Shown here: piece by piece, positions 1 to 7,900 of the stretch | Layout of the letters: the number at the start of each line of letters is the position of its first letter | How positions within the stretch are numbered: the stretch's first letter is position 1 | Notes under the pieces: generated by a model | Told to the model about the DNA's origin: nothing | Database searches by the model: none | The model's input: only the letters and a program-made list of their open reading frames with translations | Position numbers and translations under genes: made by a program | Assembly: GCA_014382645.1 (NCBI GenBank) | Contig: JACNJI010000163.1 | Location: forward strand, 1 to 9,495 | Direction: 5' to 3' | DNA from: Verrucomicrobiota bacterium | GTDB taxonomy: Bacteria; Verrucomicrobiota; Verrucomicrobiia; Opitutales; Seribacteraceae | DNA: 9,495 nucleotides

Positions 1-1494
1 GAGTATGAGGCCGCCCTTGCCTGCGTGGGCAAGTGTCCATTCGGATCCGTTGGGGGGAACTGCAGCCATGGCTCCCGCAATGCAGACTGCAAAAATGGTG
101 GCGCCGTGCTTGTTCTTCAACCAAGCGAAGACCCCGCCGGCCTCTGGGCTCAAGGTTCGCCCAAGCTCTTGAATGACATAGCGTTGAAGACGGCAAGCGG
201 TGTCTAAAGTGGTGCCGGCAAAGGAAGCCACCAGCACCCCCATCAGGGCCACCGCCACCCCTCCGGACAGGCCCAAAGCCATCAGGAAATTGGCAGAGCC
301 ATCGACAAATGCCCCCACCTTGGCTCCCAATCCCTTTGCTGCTCCCCAAGATGCATACCGCTCGGCCCAAGCCGCCTCTCCAATTAACGTTTCGCCGCCA
401 GCCGTGGTCACTCCCAAGCCTAGACCAGCTCCGCAGGCAAGAATGACCAAGGTGGCGAGAAACCCCTCCATCAACATGCTGCCGTACCCAACGAAACGGG
501 CATCGGGCTCGCTCGAAATTTGCTTGCTGCTGGTGCCGCTGCTCACGAGACAATGAAACCCGCTGACGGCACCGCAAGCTATGGTGATAAACAGAAAGGG
601 AAAAATCATCGGGGCGCCCTCGGGGTGAGGATTAAAGGCGGGTGCCACCATGGTCAGTTTAGCATCCCCTGCCCCACCCGCGATTGCAGCGGCGAACAAG
701 CCCAGCATGATCAAGCCCAAAGCCGAGATGAGCTGGAGGGAGTTTACATAGTCACGCGGTTGCAGCAACGTCCAGACCGGCAGAACCGAGGCCACGTAGG
801 AGTAACCCAGCAGCACGACCACCCAAGTCCAGATGGACCATCCAGCCATAGCGGCATTCCATTCTCCAAGGATTCCCGTATCACCGTAGATAACGGACAA
901 GTACATCACGGTCAGTGCTGCAATGGAAGGCAACAGCAACCCCACTCCCTTGCGGTGAAGCATCACGCCAATTGAGACCGCGATGGGAATCTGCACAACG
1001 CAGGGAAAAATCGCAGCCGGATATTGCTTGAAGACAGCCGCGATCACCAACCCGAAAATCGCCAGAACCACCGTCAACGCCATGAAAAGAATAAAGAGGA
1101 AGAGCAAACGCACACGCTTGTTCAGCAAACGTCCCGCGATGTCGCCCACCGTCTGACCGTTGTTGCGCAGACTGACCACCAATGCGCCGAAGTCATGCAC
1201 GGCGCCAATCAGGATGGAACCGAAGACAACCCACAACAGGGCCGGCACCCAACCCCACATGATGGCAATCGCAGGGCCCACGATCGGCCCCGTCCCCGCG
1301 ATCGAGGTGAAGTGGTGCCCGAAAATGACCGATTTCTTAGTCGGCACGAAGTCCACACCGTCTTCCAGCTTCCGCGACGGGCAGACTGCCTTTGCAGACA
1401 GGGCGAAGATTTTAGACCCCAACCAGCGGCCATACGTATGGTAGGCAACGACAAATCCGATACCCGTGAGCAGTGCAATGCAGAGAACTTCCAT
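1..1494 (-). CDS. cstA: Carbon starvation protein CstA family transporter (partial, C-terminus outside window)
   Basis: Polytopic inner-membrane transporter of the CstA family, whose studied E. coli members take up peptides (CstA) or pyruvate (BtsT) during nutrient limitation. I translated the minus strand from ATG at 1494; the frame stays open for 498 codons to the window edge, so the C-terminal part is missing (E. coli CstA has about 700 residues). Family hallmarks seen in order are FGHHFTSIAGTGPIVGPA (about residues 58-75), a GAVHDFGALVVSLRNNGQ segment (97-114), QPRDYVN, an ACGAVSGFH...SSGTSSKQ...DARFVGYGSM block, and ASFAGTTLDTACRLQRY. Long hydrophobic helices alternate with short loops, as in the family. 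The start is well fixed: an in-frame TGA lies seven codons upstream and no other start codon intervenes. No good Shine-Dalgarno is visible. A 12-bp palindrome lies 20 bases upstream of the start. The substrate cannot be read from sequence. Divergent from the large secreted-protein genes. Confidence 0.95.
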   Translation of the reverse strand, partial: MEVLCIALLTGIGFVVAYHTYGRWLGSKIFALSAKAVCPSRKLEDGVDFVPTKKSVIFGHHFTSIAGTGPIVGPAIAIMWGWVPALLWVVFGSILIGAVHDFGALVVSLRNNGQTVGDIAGRLLNKRVRLLFLFILFMALTVVLAIFGLVIAAVFKQYPAAIFPCVVQIPIAVSIGVMLHRKGVGLLLPSIAALTVMYLSVIYGDTGILGEWNAAMAGWSIWTWVVVLLGYSYVASVLPVWTLLQPRDYVNSLQLISALGLIMLGLFAAAIAGGAGDAKLTMVAPAFNPHPEGAPMIFPFLFITIACGAVSGFHCLVSSGTSSKQISSEPDARFVGYGSMLMEGFLATLVILACGAGLGLGVTTAGGETLIGEAAWAERYASWGAAKGLGAKVGAFVDGSANFLMALGLSGGVAVALMGVLVASFAGTTLDTACRLQRYVIQELGRTLSPEAGGVFAWLKNKHGATIFAVCIAGAMAAVPPNGSEWTLAHAGKGGLIL

Positions 1495-1513
1495 TTCGGC
1501 AAGGTTAGGATTT

Positions 1514-1525
1514 CAAAGCGCTTTG
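1514..1525. promoter_or_regulatory. 12-bp perfect palindrome, candidate LacI-family operator
   Basis: CAAAGCGCTTTG is its own reverse complement. It lies 20 to 31 bases upstream of the cstA start codon, in the leader or core promoter of that gene. An A-rich half-site with a central CG step (AAAGCG/CGCTTT) is typical of LacI/PurR/CcpA-family operators. The core fits the CcpA cre consensus but the outer positions do not. Which regulator binds, if any, is unknown. Confidence 0.4.
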
Positions 1526-1592
1526 GCAAGAACGAGAATGGACTAAGCCGAAGGTAATTACACGGTTGCCCAGTGCCCCTCGATTCCCGTTG

Positions 1593-1607
1593 CCTCAGTG
1601 CGTGAGG
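1593..1607. repeat. Small inverted repeat in the divergent spacer
   Basis: CCTCA and TGAGG form a perfect 5-bp stem around a 5-base loop (GTGCG) in the middle of the spacer between cstA and the rightward operon. No T-run follows on either strand, so it is not a convincing terminator. It may be a protein site or chance. Confidence 0.25.
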
Positions 1608-1683
1608 ACACTTGTCCCGACCAGAAATATTTCGCTTCCATCTTATTGCTTTTAAATAGCTTAGGGGAATTGTTGTTGTTTTT

Positions 1684-1732
1684 AAAAAAAATAGATGTAT
1701 CATTTTGACAAATTCGGCTAATACAGTAGCGT
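1684..1732 (+). promoter_or_regulatory. Candidate promoter of the two-gene secreted-protein operon
   Basis: A run of eight A (1684-1691) is followed by a perfect -35 box TTGACA (1705-1710). With a 16-base spacer the -10 would be TAGCGT (1727-1732), a weak match. TAATAC (1719-1724) is a better -10 sequence but lies only 8 bases after TTGACA. The A-tract sits where an UP element would be. Transcription from this promoter would begin near 1739, after the upstream ATG at 1734, which favours translation from 1782. The rest of the 1495-1781 spacer shows nothing clear. Confidence 0.3.
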
Positions 1733-1781
1733 CATGACCGAAGCCTGTTTATGTTTCAGGACTTTAATTCCATACCGCACG

Positions 1782-4700
1782 ATGAAAACGAAAAGTATCC
1801 GTAAACTACTCACAATAATATTCCTCGCCGGCATCGCCGCATCGGCGACGGTAGACCTTACTGCCGGCGAGCAGGACAATTGGTACATCGCCAAGGAATG
1901 GAGCGTCAGCGAATCCAGAGGGGTTTACTATGACTACAATTCCACGACTGGAGAGGAAAGGATTTTCGTAGGAAGAGGGAGCGTGTGGGATCATCTCGGG
2001 CGTGACATCAAGATATACGACTTGAACGGCAATCTACTAAACACATTCGGGAGTGGAAATTTCATGGATTTCACCATGGATGGCAACGGAACCCTCTACG
2101 CGGTTTCCCATAACCGAGTGGTAGCATTCAGCAAATCTCCCGGACGTGTGGCTAGCGTTACCGTGGACAACAATGGAAGCAACCTGTATCAACATTGGGG
2201 CGATGGGTATTGGCTCTTAGAATTTTCCGGGGGGGGTGGGACGGGAGCAGCCGCTTTGGCTGTCTTGGAACAAAATTCCACTGACACCGACGGTTACAAC
2301 AAATTTGTAACTTCAGTTAATGTTTCTAACGGGGGAGTGAATTACTCGTCCGATCCAAATGCCACTCTTCGTAGCGACCACCCGAAAACAGGCAACCAGG
2401 TCGAACCCCAATTTACCGCACATTTAGGCGTGGCGTGGGGCGAGAATTGGTCAACCGAAGGATTTTCCAAAGCACAAGCTATCGGAATTAGTCCAATCAG
2501 CGGAGACCTTTTCGTTGCTGATGCTGCAAACCATAAAATCGTGGTATTGGATCGCAATGGAACCATCAAAAGAGAATTCGGCTCCAATGGAACCGCTCCC
2601 GGACAATTTGTGTTTGGCTATAGTTCTCACAGATGCTCTTTGGATTTCATGCCCGACGGAACCTTGTTGATAGCCGACAATTCATACCTCCATTTCTACA
2701 AAGAAGACGGCACCTTCATCGAGCGAACTGATTCGGGTAGATACCGAGCATCCGTTGCTCCGGACGGCACGATCCTGTCTGCTTCAAAATTAAGAGACGC
2801 AAGGGGACAACCGATCCAAGATTCATTGCCCTTCCATCCCCATGCATTTACCGCCTTCATGCCTACCGGCGACCTAATCGAATCCTTTCAAGACAAGATT
2901 AGGATTTGGAAGAGGGCTTACAGAACGAAGGGTCTGCTCACCCGGAACGTCATCCCCTTGCCGGCCATCCGCGGCATTTCCCAACGCGAAGGAACAAATA
3001 TAGTGGAGATTCAGTTCGAAATCATCGACCCCGACGACTCGAACGCCACAGCTGGTATCATGGCCGCCGTCAACGGGGACTTTTCCAACCCTACTCAATG
3101 GATTATTGCTTCCCAGTTTTCTGATGGAACAGGAAACAAGATTGGGACTCCCATCGCAACAAACCAGATACACCAAGTTGCTTGGGACATCGGAGCAGAC
3201 TGGGCGCAACAAACGGGAACTCTTCAATTCGCAGTTCTCTGTCAAGACGCTCGTAGAACGACTCCCGTCGACATCCATTTCCTAGAGCTACCCTTCGCCG
3301 AGGGGAACATGACCATTAGTCGGTCTCCAATTCTAGACCGAGACGTTGTCAATTACTTCAAGTTTCTTCTCGCAACCGGCTCTGGCTCAATCAACCTGCA
3401 AAACGGAGAAGTAAGGAACAACGACGGCACTCTGTTCATGTCTACTTCCTTAAAATCAACGCAGGCGGGACGAGATCACTTAATGCAGTCGGTGGGATAT
3501 CGCTGGGCAAAGACCGCAGAAGTTCAGCTTGCCCAAGAAGCCGCTACTCCAGGAGTCATCAACAGATGGACTGCAATCAATCCAATCAAACCGAGAGATC
3601 TTCCCGGTCAGGTTAACGAATACGGTTTCGACTCCAAGAACTATGGGGGCGAAGCGTGGTGGGTGGTAAAAAACAGCGCCCTGCCCTTCCCCGATTTCAC
3701 CTCCCAAAGCTTTGACGACAATGGTAGTGCCAACCAACAGTTCGGCCGGAATATATCGGCAGACGGGTCGTTGGTTGCTTTTGGAATCAACTGGGGAAGT
3801 GCACACGATCCAGCCTACCGAAAAGTTTACCTTTACCAAGTAAACGAAAATGGAAACCTACAGGCAAAAGGAATCGCCGAACCAAACGACCTGCAGAACA
3901 ATAAATCGTATAACTTCGGTTCATCGATTTCGCTCGACGCGGGAAAGCTCGCGATTGGGGCACAGCATGCAATCGAAGACAATGGTCAACAATTGGGCGC
4001 GGTCTACCTATTCGATGCAAATGGGAGTTCACCCACTCAAATCAACCGAATTACCGCGTCCGATGGCAAGCCGAATGACTTGTTCGGTAGTTCCGTCGCC
4101 CTATCGGACAACCTACTCGTAGTGGGGGCCAGTGGCTACGAAAGTAATGTGGGAGCAGCTTACATTTACAAAATAGAGTCCAATGGCTCGAGCACCGAAC
4201 TGGCGAAGGTCACCAATCCCGATGGCAAGAATGAAGATTATTTCGGGATTTCGACCGCGGTGGGCAATAACATAGTGGCCGTAGGTACTCCTCATGCAGA
4301 CGTCGAACTAAACGGAAAGAACTACGGAAATCTAGGCACTGTTCTCTTGTTTCAAGTAGACGCCAACGGGAACGTCTCCAAAACGGACACGCTCACTCCA
4401 CCTAATTATTCCGGGGCTGGATCAGGTTTCGGTAATGCGATCGCGATCTCCAACGGTATACTGGCAATCGGGCATCCTAATTATCACGAACGCAGTCCCA
4501 ACTGGTATGATATTGGGATCGTCTACATTTATAAGATATCGCCACAAGGGAAAGCCGTGTTCACAGCGGCCATTAAGTCGCCATTCGTAGAAAACTACAA
4601 GTATTTCGGGAGATCTGTCGCAATGGATGGAGACAGACTATTGATCGGGTCCGACCGAGAAAAAGGGGTAAGCGGCAACGACAATGGAGGAGCCGGCTAC

Positions 4701-4895
4701 TTGTATCAAATAAGCGAGCAAGGAAAACCGAGGTTGATAGAACGGTTCATCCACCCAAGTGGGAAAAACGAAGATTACTTTGGCTCTACACTCGGTCTGT
4801 CCGGACGAAACTCATTTATCGGAGCCTATCGTCACAACCTATCAAATTCGCAATCGGATGCAGGGAGTGTAATGTTCTTCCGATCCAGCTTTTAA
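1782..4895 (+). CDS. Large secreted two-propeller protein (NHL-type region, Ig-like module, seven FG-GAP blades)
   Basis: Unnamed secreted protein of about 1037 aa, not recognised as any characterised enzyme. The ATG at 1782 is preferred because it directly gives a signal peptide: basic MKTKSIRK, a hydrophobic core (LLTIIFLAGIAASA), and probable cleavage before the VDLTAGEQ region. The frame also opens at ATG 1734, adding 16 residues. Neither start has a well-placed ribosome binding site (CAGGA at 1757-1761 is 20 bases away). Residues about 30-380 form an NHL/six-bladed-propeller-like region, clearest at 231-268 (ADAANHKIVVLDRNGTI). It is interrupted near 148-195 by a Gly-rich segment with a VNVSNGGVNYSSDP motif. 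Residues about 395-535 form an Ig-like module with NGDFSNPTQW, CQDARRTTPVDIHF and GNMTISRSP. A conserved tail runs to about 635 (GYRWAKTAE, VNEYGFD). Residues about 640-1037 contain seven blades with the FG..(x)n..L.IG.........G.(A/V)Y.(Y/F) pattern of FG-GAP/integrin-alpha propellers. No catalytic motif or sorting tail is seen. A binding or structural role is inferred. First gene of a likely operon. Confidence 0.85.
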   Translation: MKTKSIRKLLTIIFLAGIAASATVDLTAGEQDNWYIAKEWSVSESRGVYYDYNSTTGEERIFVGRGSVWDHLGRDIKIYDLNGNLLNTFGSGNFMDFTMDGNGTLYAVSHNRVVAFSKSPGRVASVTVDNNGSNLYQHWGDGYWLLEFSGGGGTGAAALAVLEQNSTDTDGYNKFVTSVNVSNGGVNYSSDPNATLRSDHPKTGNQVEPQFTAHLGVAWGENWSTEGFSKAQAIGISPISGDLFVADAANHKIVVLDRNGTIKREFGSNGTAPGQFVFGYSSHRCSLDFMPDGTLLIADNSYLHFYKEDGTFIERTDSGRYRASVAPDGTILSASKLRDARGQPIQDSLPFHPHAFTAFMPTGDLIESFQDKIRIWKRAYRTKGLLTRNVIPLPAIRGISQREGTNIVEIQFEIIDPDDSNATAGIMAAVNGDFSNPTQWIIASQFSDGTGNKIGTPIATNQIHQVAWDIGADWAQQTGTLQFAVLCQDARRTTPVDIHFLELPFAEGNMTISRSPILDRDVVNYFKFLLATGSGSINLQNGEVRNNDGTLFMSTSLKSTQAGRDHLMQSVGYRWAKTAEVQLAQEAATPGVINRWTAINPIKPRDLPGQVNEYGFDSKNYGGEAWWVVKNSALPFPDFTSQSFDDNGSANQQFGRNISADGSLVAFGINWGSAHDPAYRKVYLYQVNENGNLQAKGIAEPNDLQNNKSYNFGSSISLDAGKLAIGAQHAIEDNGQQLGAVYLFDANGSSPTQINRITASDGKPNDLFGSSVALSDNLLVVGASGYESNVGAAYIYKIESNGSSTELAKVTNPDGKNEDYFGISTAVGNNIVAVGTPHADVELNGKNYGNLGTVLLFQVDANGNVSKTDTLTPPNYSGAGSGFGNAIAISNGILAIGHPNYHERSPNWYDIGIVYIYKISPQGKAVFTAAIKSPFVENYKYFGRSVAMDGDRLLIGSDREKGVSGNDNGGAGYLYQISEQGKPRLIERFIHPSGKNEDYFGSTLGLSGRNSFIGAYRHNLSNSQSDAGSVMFFRSSF
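2229..2247 (+). repeat. G8 homopolymer and G-rich tract inside the coding region
   Basis: Eight consecutive G (2229-2236), then T, GGG and ACGGG, encode a Gly-rich stretch (SGGGGTG) of the first large secreted protein. The pattern satisfies a G-quadruplex rule on the coding strand (four G-tracts with short loops). The homopolymer could slip during replication; the frame is intact here. Confidence 0.5.
3693..4892 (+). repeat. Seven FG-GAP-like propeller blades
   Basis: Within the two-propeller protein, seven units of roughly 50-60 codons each carry an (F/Y)FG or similar turn, then a strand, an L.(V/I)G turn and a closing G.(A/V)Y.(Y/F) strand. Diagnostic FG turns read QQFG, YNFG, DLFG, DYFG, SGFG, KYFG and DYFG. 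Closing strands read VYLYQV, VYLFDA, AYIYKI, VLLFQV, VYIYKI, GYLYQI and VMFF. Seven blades is the number needed to close an integrin-alpha-type propeller, and the last one ends at the stop codon, so the domain looks complete. The blades lack canonical DxDxDG calcium loops. The outer limits are approximate. Confidence 0.75.
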
Positions 4896-4907
4896 CTGCC
4901 TTAGATC

Positions 4908-4911
4908 AGGA
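4908..4911 (+). promoter_or_regulatory. Probable ribosome binding site of the second large secreted protein
   Basis: AGGA lies in the 30-base gap between the two large genes, 14 bases before ATG 4926. The spacing is somewhat long, but this is the only purine-rich SD-like element there. It supports ATG 4926 as the start and translation from a shared transcript. Confidence 0.4.
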
Positions 4912-4925
4912 AAAAGAACGAATCC

Positions 4926-7900
4926 ATGGCTACACAACGACATACTGGTTTGGTCTCCAATATATTTTGGAGAAAAGCTTTTAGTGCTGTTGGCTTAATT
5001 CTCGGGCTCCCCTTGCACGGGGCTCTAGTTACGATCGAGCAGGTGTCCGAACCCGTCGGCTTTCTCAGCAAGACGACGGTAGTGGAAACAGGCGCATCGC
5101 TCACGACCGAAAAGGTGGAACTTACAAAAAACGGTTACTTTTTCTCATACTGGACAAAGGGCGGTACTAGGCTTGCTGATACTGCAGGACGCAGTCTAAC
5201 CCAGACCACGGTCGAGGTCGATGCAAGCTTCACTCTGACCGCACATTATATTCTCCAAACAGAGGACAGTGATAAGGACGGCATCCTCGACTGGTTTGAA
5301 TACAGAAACTTCGGAAACCTCGCCGGGGTGATCTCGTCCGACCCCGATGGCGATGGATACAGCAATGGCCAGGAGCAAGCGCTCGGCCAAGATCCCACGA
5401 TTTCCGATCTTGTTGAGGATGGAGGTATATCATCCCGACGATCGATCGGTTTCGTCTTCGCAGACAAGTCTCTGGTCCGTTATGAAATCAAAAGCGAACC
5501 GATTGGTTTCGTAAACACGGCAAGCGGTTTCGCCGAGGTGAACGCAACCATTGTCACCCCAAACCTAAATGGCGCAACAAACGGATACCTATTCGCTTAC
5601 TGGTCTGTCAACGGAGCGAGACAATCCGGTGCTACGGGAAAGGCTTTGAGCCAACTCGACCACAAGCTCACCGCCTCGGCCAACATCGTAGCCCACTACT
5701 TTCCAGCCCAAGAGGACTCGGACTCCGATGGCTTGCTCGACAGCTCGGAACTGAATCAATTTGGCGACCTGTCACAAGAAGCGGATGCGGATGCGGACTC
5801 CGATGGTTTCGCGAACCAAAAAGAAGATGCCCTCGGACAGGAATCCACCGTCCGGGACTTAGTAGAAGACGGAGGCATTTCTTCGAGGCACTCCGGAAAT
5901 TTCGTTTTCGGAGACTTCAACTTGGTTCATTACGAAATCAAAAGCGAACCAGTGGGCTTCATCAACAAATCCAGCGGTTACGTCCAACCGAATACGATCG
6001 TAACCACGCCAAGCCTTAACGGGGAAACAAACGGATATCAATTCACCTATTGGTCCGTCAACGGTTCCAGGCAAGCAAGTCCCAATGGAACATCCTTGAG
6101 CAAACTCGATCACACTTTGGTAACTTCTTCGATAATCATAGCCCATTATGTTAAATCCACAGAAGATGCCGATTCCGATGGCATGATGGACTGGTTGGAA
6201 CTTCGCCAATTCGGCCAACTCGTTCAAGATTCCTCCGATGACGCCGACCTTGACAACTACACCAATGCCCAAGAGGTGGCGGCAGGCCAAGAAGCTTTAA
6301 TTCAAGACCTAATTGAAGATGGAGGTATTTCCTCAAGGCACTCCACAAATTTCACCTATTTCGTCCAAGGCAACCGAACACCCAACGGAGCAACCCTGTC
6401 CAATGATGTTTTTTTTGCCGAGCAACCCAGCGGTCTGCTAGTGGGAACCTTGCAACCTATCGATTACGACGACCCAAACCATCAGGACGCCTACACCTAC
6501 GAATTCGTGGAAGGAACCGGATCGACCGATAATGCGCAATTCAACCTAGTGGGAAACAAACTGCTAACAGGAACGCTCATGACGGAAGGCAATTACAGCA
6601 TCAGAATACGAATCACCGATTCGAGTTTAGCATTTGCCGAAACCGTCTTTCAACTCAAAGCATTTCTCCATGGCGACAGTGACAATGACGGGGATGGTTT
6701 GACCTTGGATCAAGAGAGAATTCACTCCACAAACCCGAATGTCGCGGATACGGATGGCGATGGCTATTCGGACTTGATAGAAGTCAATTCCGGAAGCGAT
6801 CCCAATGATCGGGATTCCCTTCCCAACCAAGCGCCTCACGAATTGCAGTTGTCTGACAATCGGATACTGGAAAACCAACCGACTGGAATTTCGATCGGTA
6901 CGGTCAGTGCCCTAGATGAAGACGCCAACGACACCCACTCGTTCACTTTCGTCGACGGGAACGGATCCCAGCACAACAACCTCTTCAGCATCGACGCCAA
7001 CGGCACCCTCAAAACCAACGCCACCTTCGACTTCGAGACAAATGCCACAGCCTTGTCCATACGCGTAAAGGCAACCGACGAGCACAATGCATCGTTGGCA
7101 AAGGCCTTCGTCATAAATGTCACCAACGAGGTGGAGGACTTGGACGGCGACGGCATAGAGGACCACGCCGATCCCGACGACGACGGGGACGGGTTCTCCG
7201 ACGCCGTGGAAATCGCCTACGGTTCCGACCCACGCGATGCTAACTCCTTGGTCAACCAAGCTCCCACCCAGCTGGACTTGAATGGTTCCTCCATAGCCGA
7301 GAATTCAAATGTAGGTTCCATCGTCGGAAATCTGAACGCCACCGACCCCGACGCCAACGACACCCACTCGTACACTTTCGTCGACGGGAACGGTTCCACC
7401 CATAATTCTCTTTTTTCCATTGATGCCAATGGGACGCTTAAGGCATCAGCGGTTCTCGACTTTGAAACATCCACAGTCTTAAGCATTCGAGTCAAGGCAT
7501 CCGATCCGTCAAACGAATCCATAGAAAAAGCTTTTTCCATCCGGGTGTTGGATGAAAGCATTCCAATTACCGACACCATGCAATGGGAACAGAGTGAGGG
7601 AGACACGTACCAATTTTCGGGCAAGGTCTTATACGATGGAGAAGCAAATGTCACTGGCTACGGTTTTGAGCTGGATGTCAGCCTTCAATTTCATAATCCT
7701 CAAGTTTTAGTGGGTTTCATTAATTACGAGACTCAGAATTTCACGGCATCGACTGTTCTTCCGGAAAAAGGCCAAATCTTTTATTACCGAGCTTTTGCAA
7801 CTAACATAGAAGGCACGGGATACGGTTCCCCTAAAAGGGTCTCCACGACCTCGCCCCTCGTCGGATGGTGGGCCCACGCACCCGAAGACTCGAACGGGTG

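Noticed and set aside
25..1557. Several plus-strand ORFs (up to 177 aa) across the left end
   Set aside because: They overlap the clearly conserved minus-strand CstA reading frame and have low-complexity, Arg/His/Gln-rich translations without any recognisable motif; antisense shadows.
1209..1703. Minus-strand 164-aa ORF covering the cstA start region
   Set aside because: It overlaps cstA in another frame over 1209-1494 and has no family pattern; the CstA frame there is unmistakable.
1705..1724. TTGACA and TAATAC read as one -35/-10 promoter pair
   Set aside because: The two boxes are only 8 bases apart, far below the 16-18 needed for a sigma-70 promoter; at most one of them is used as such.
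2874..3278. Minus-strand 134-aa ORF inside the first large secreted protein
   Set aside because: Antisense to a continuous open frame with recognisable domains; no motif of its own.
5859..6290. Minus-strand 143-aa ORF inside the 150-codon repeats
   Set aside because: Antisense translation of the DxDxDG-rich repeat; stop-free stretches arise from the repeat codon pattern.
5028..6377. Tandem 450-bp repeats considered as a CRISPR or mobile-element array
   Set aside because: The repeats are in-frame coding units with protein-level conservation and no spacer structure, terminal inverted repeats or transposase.
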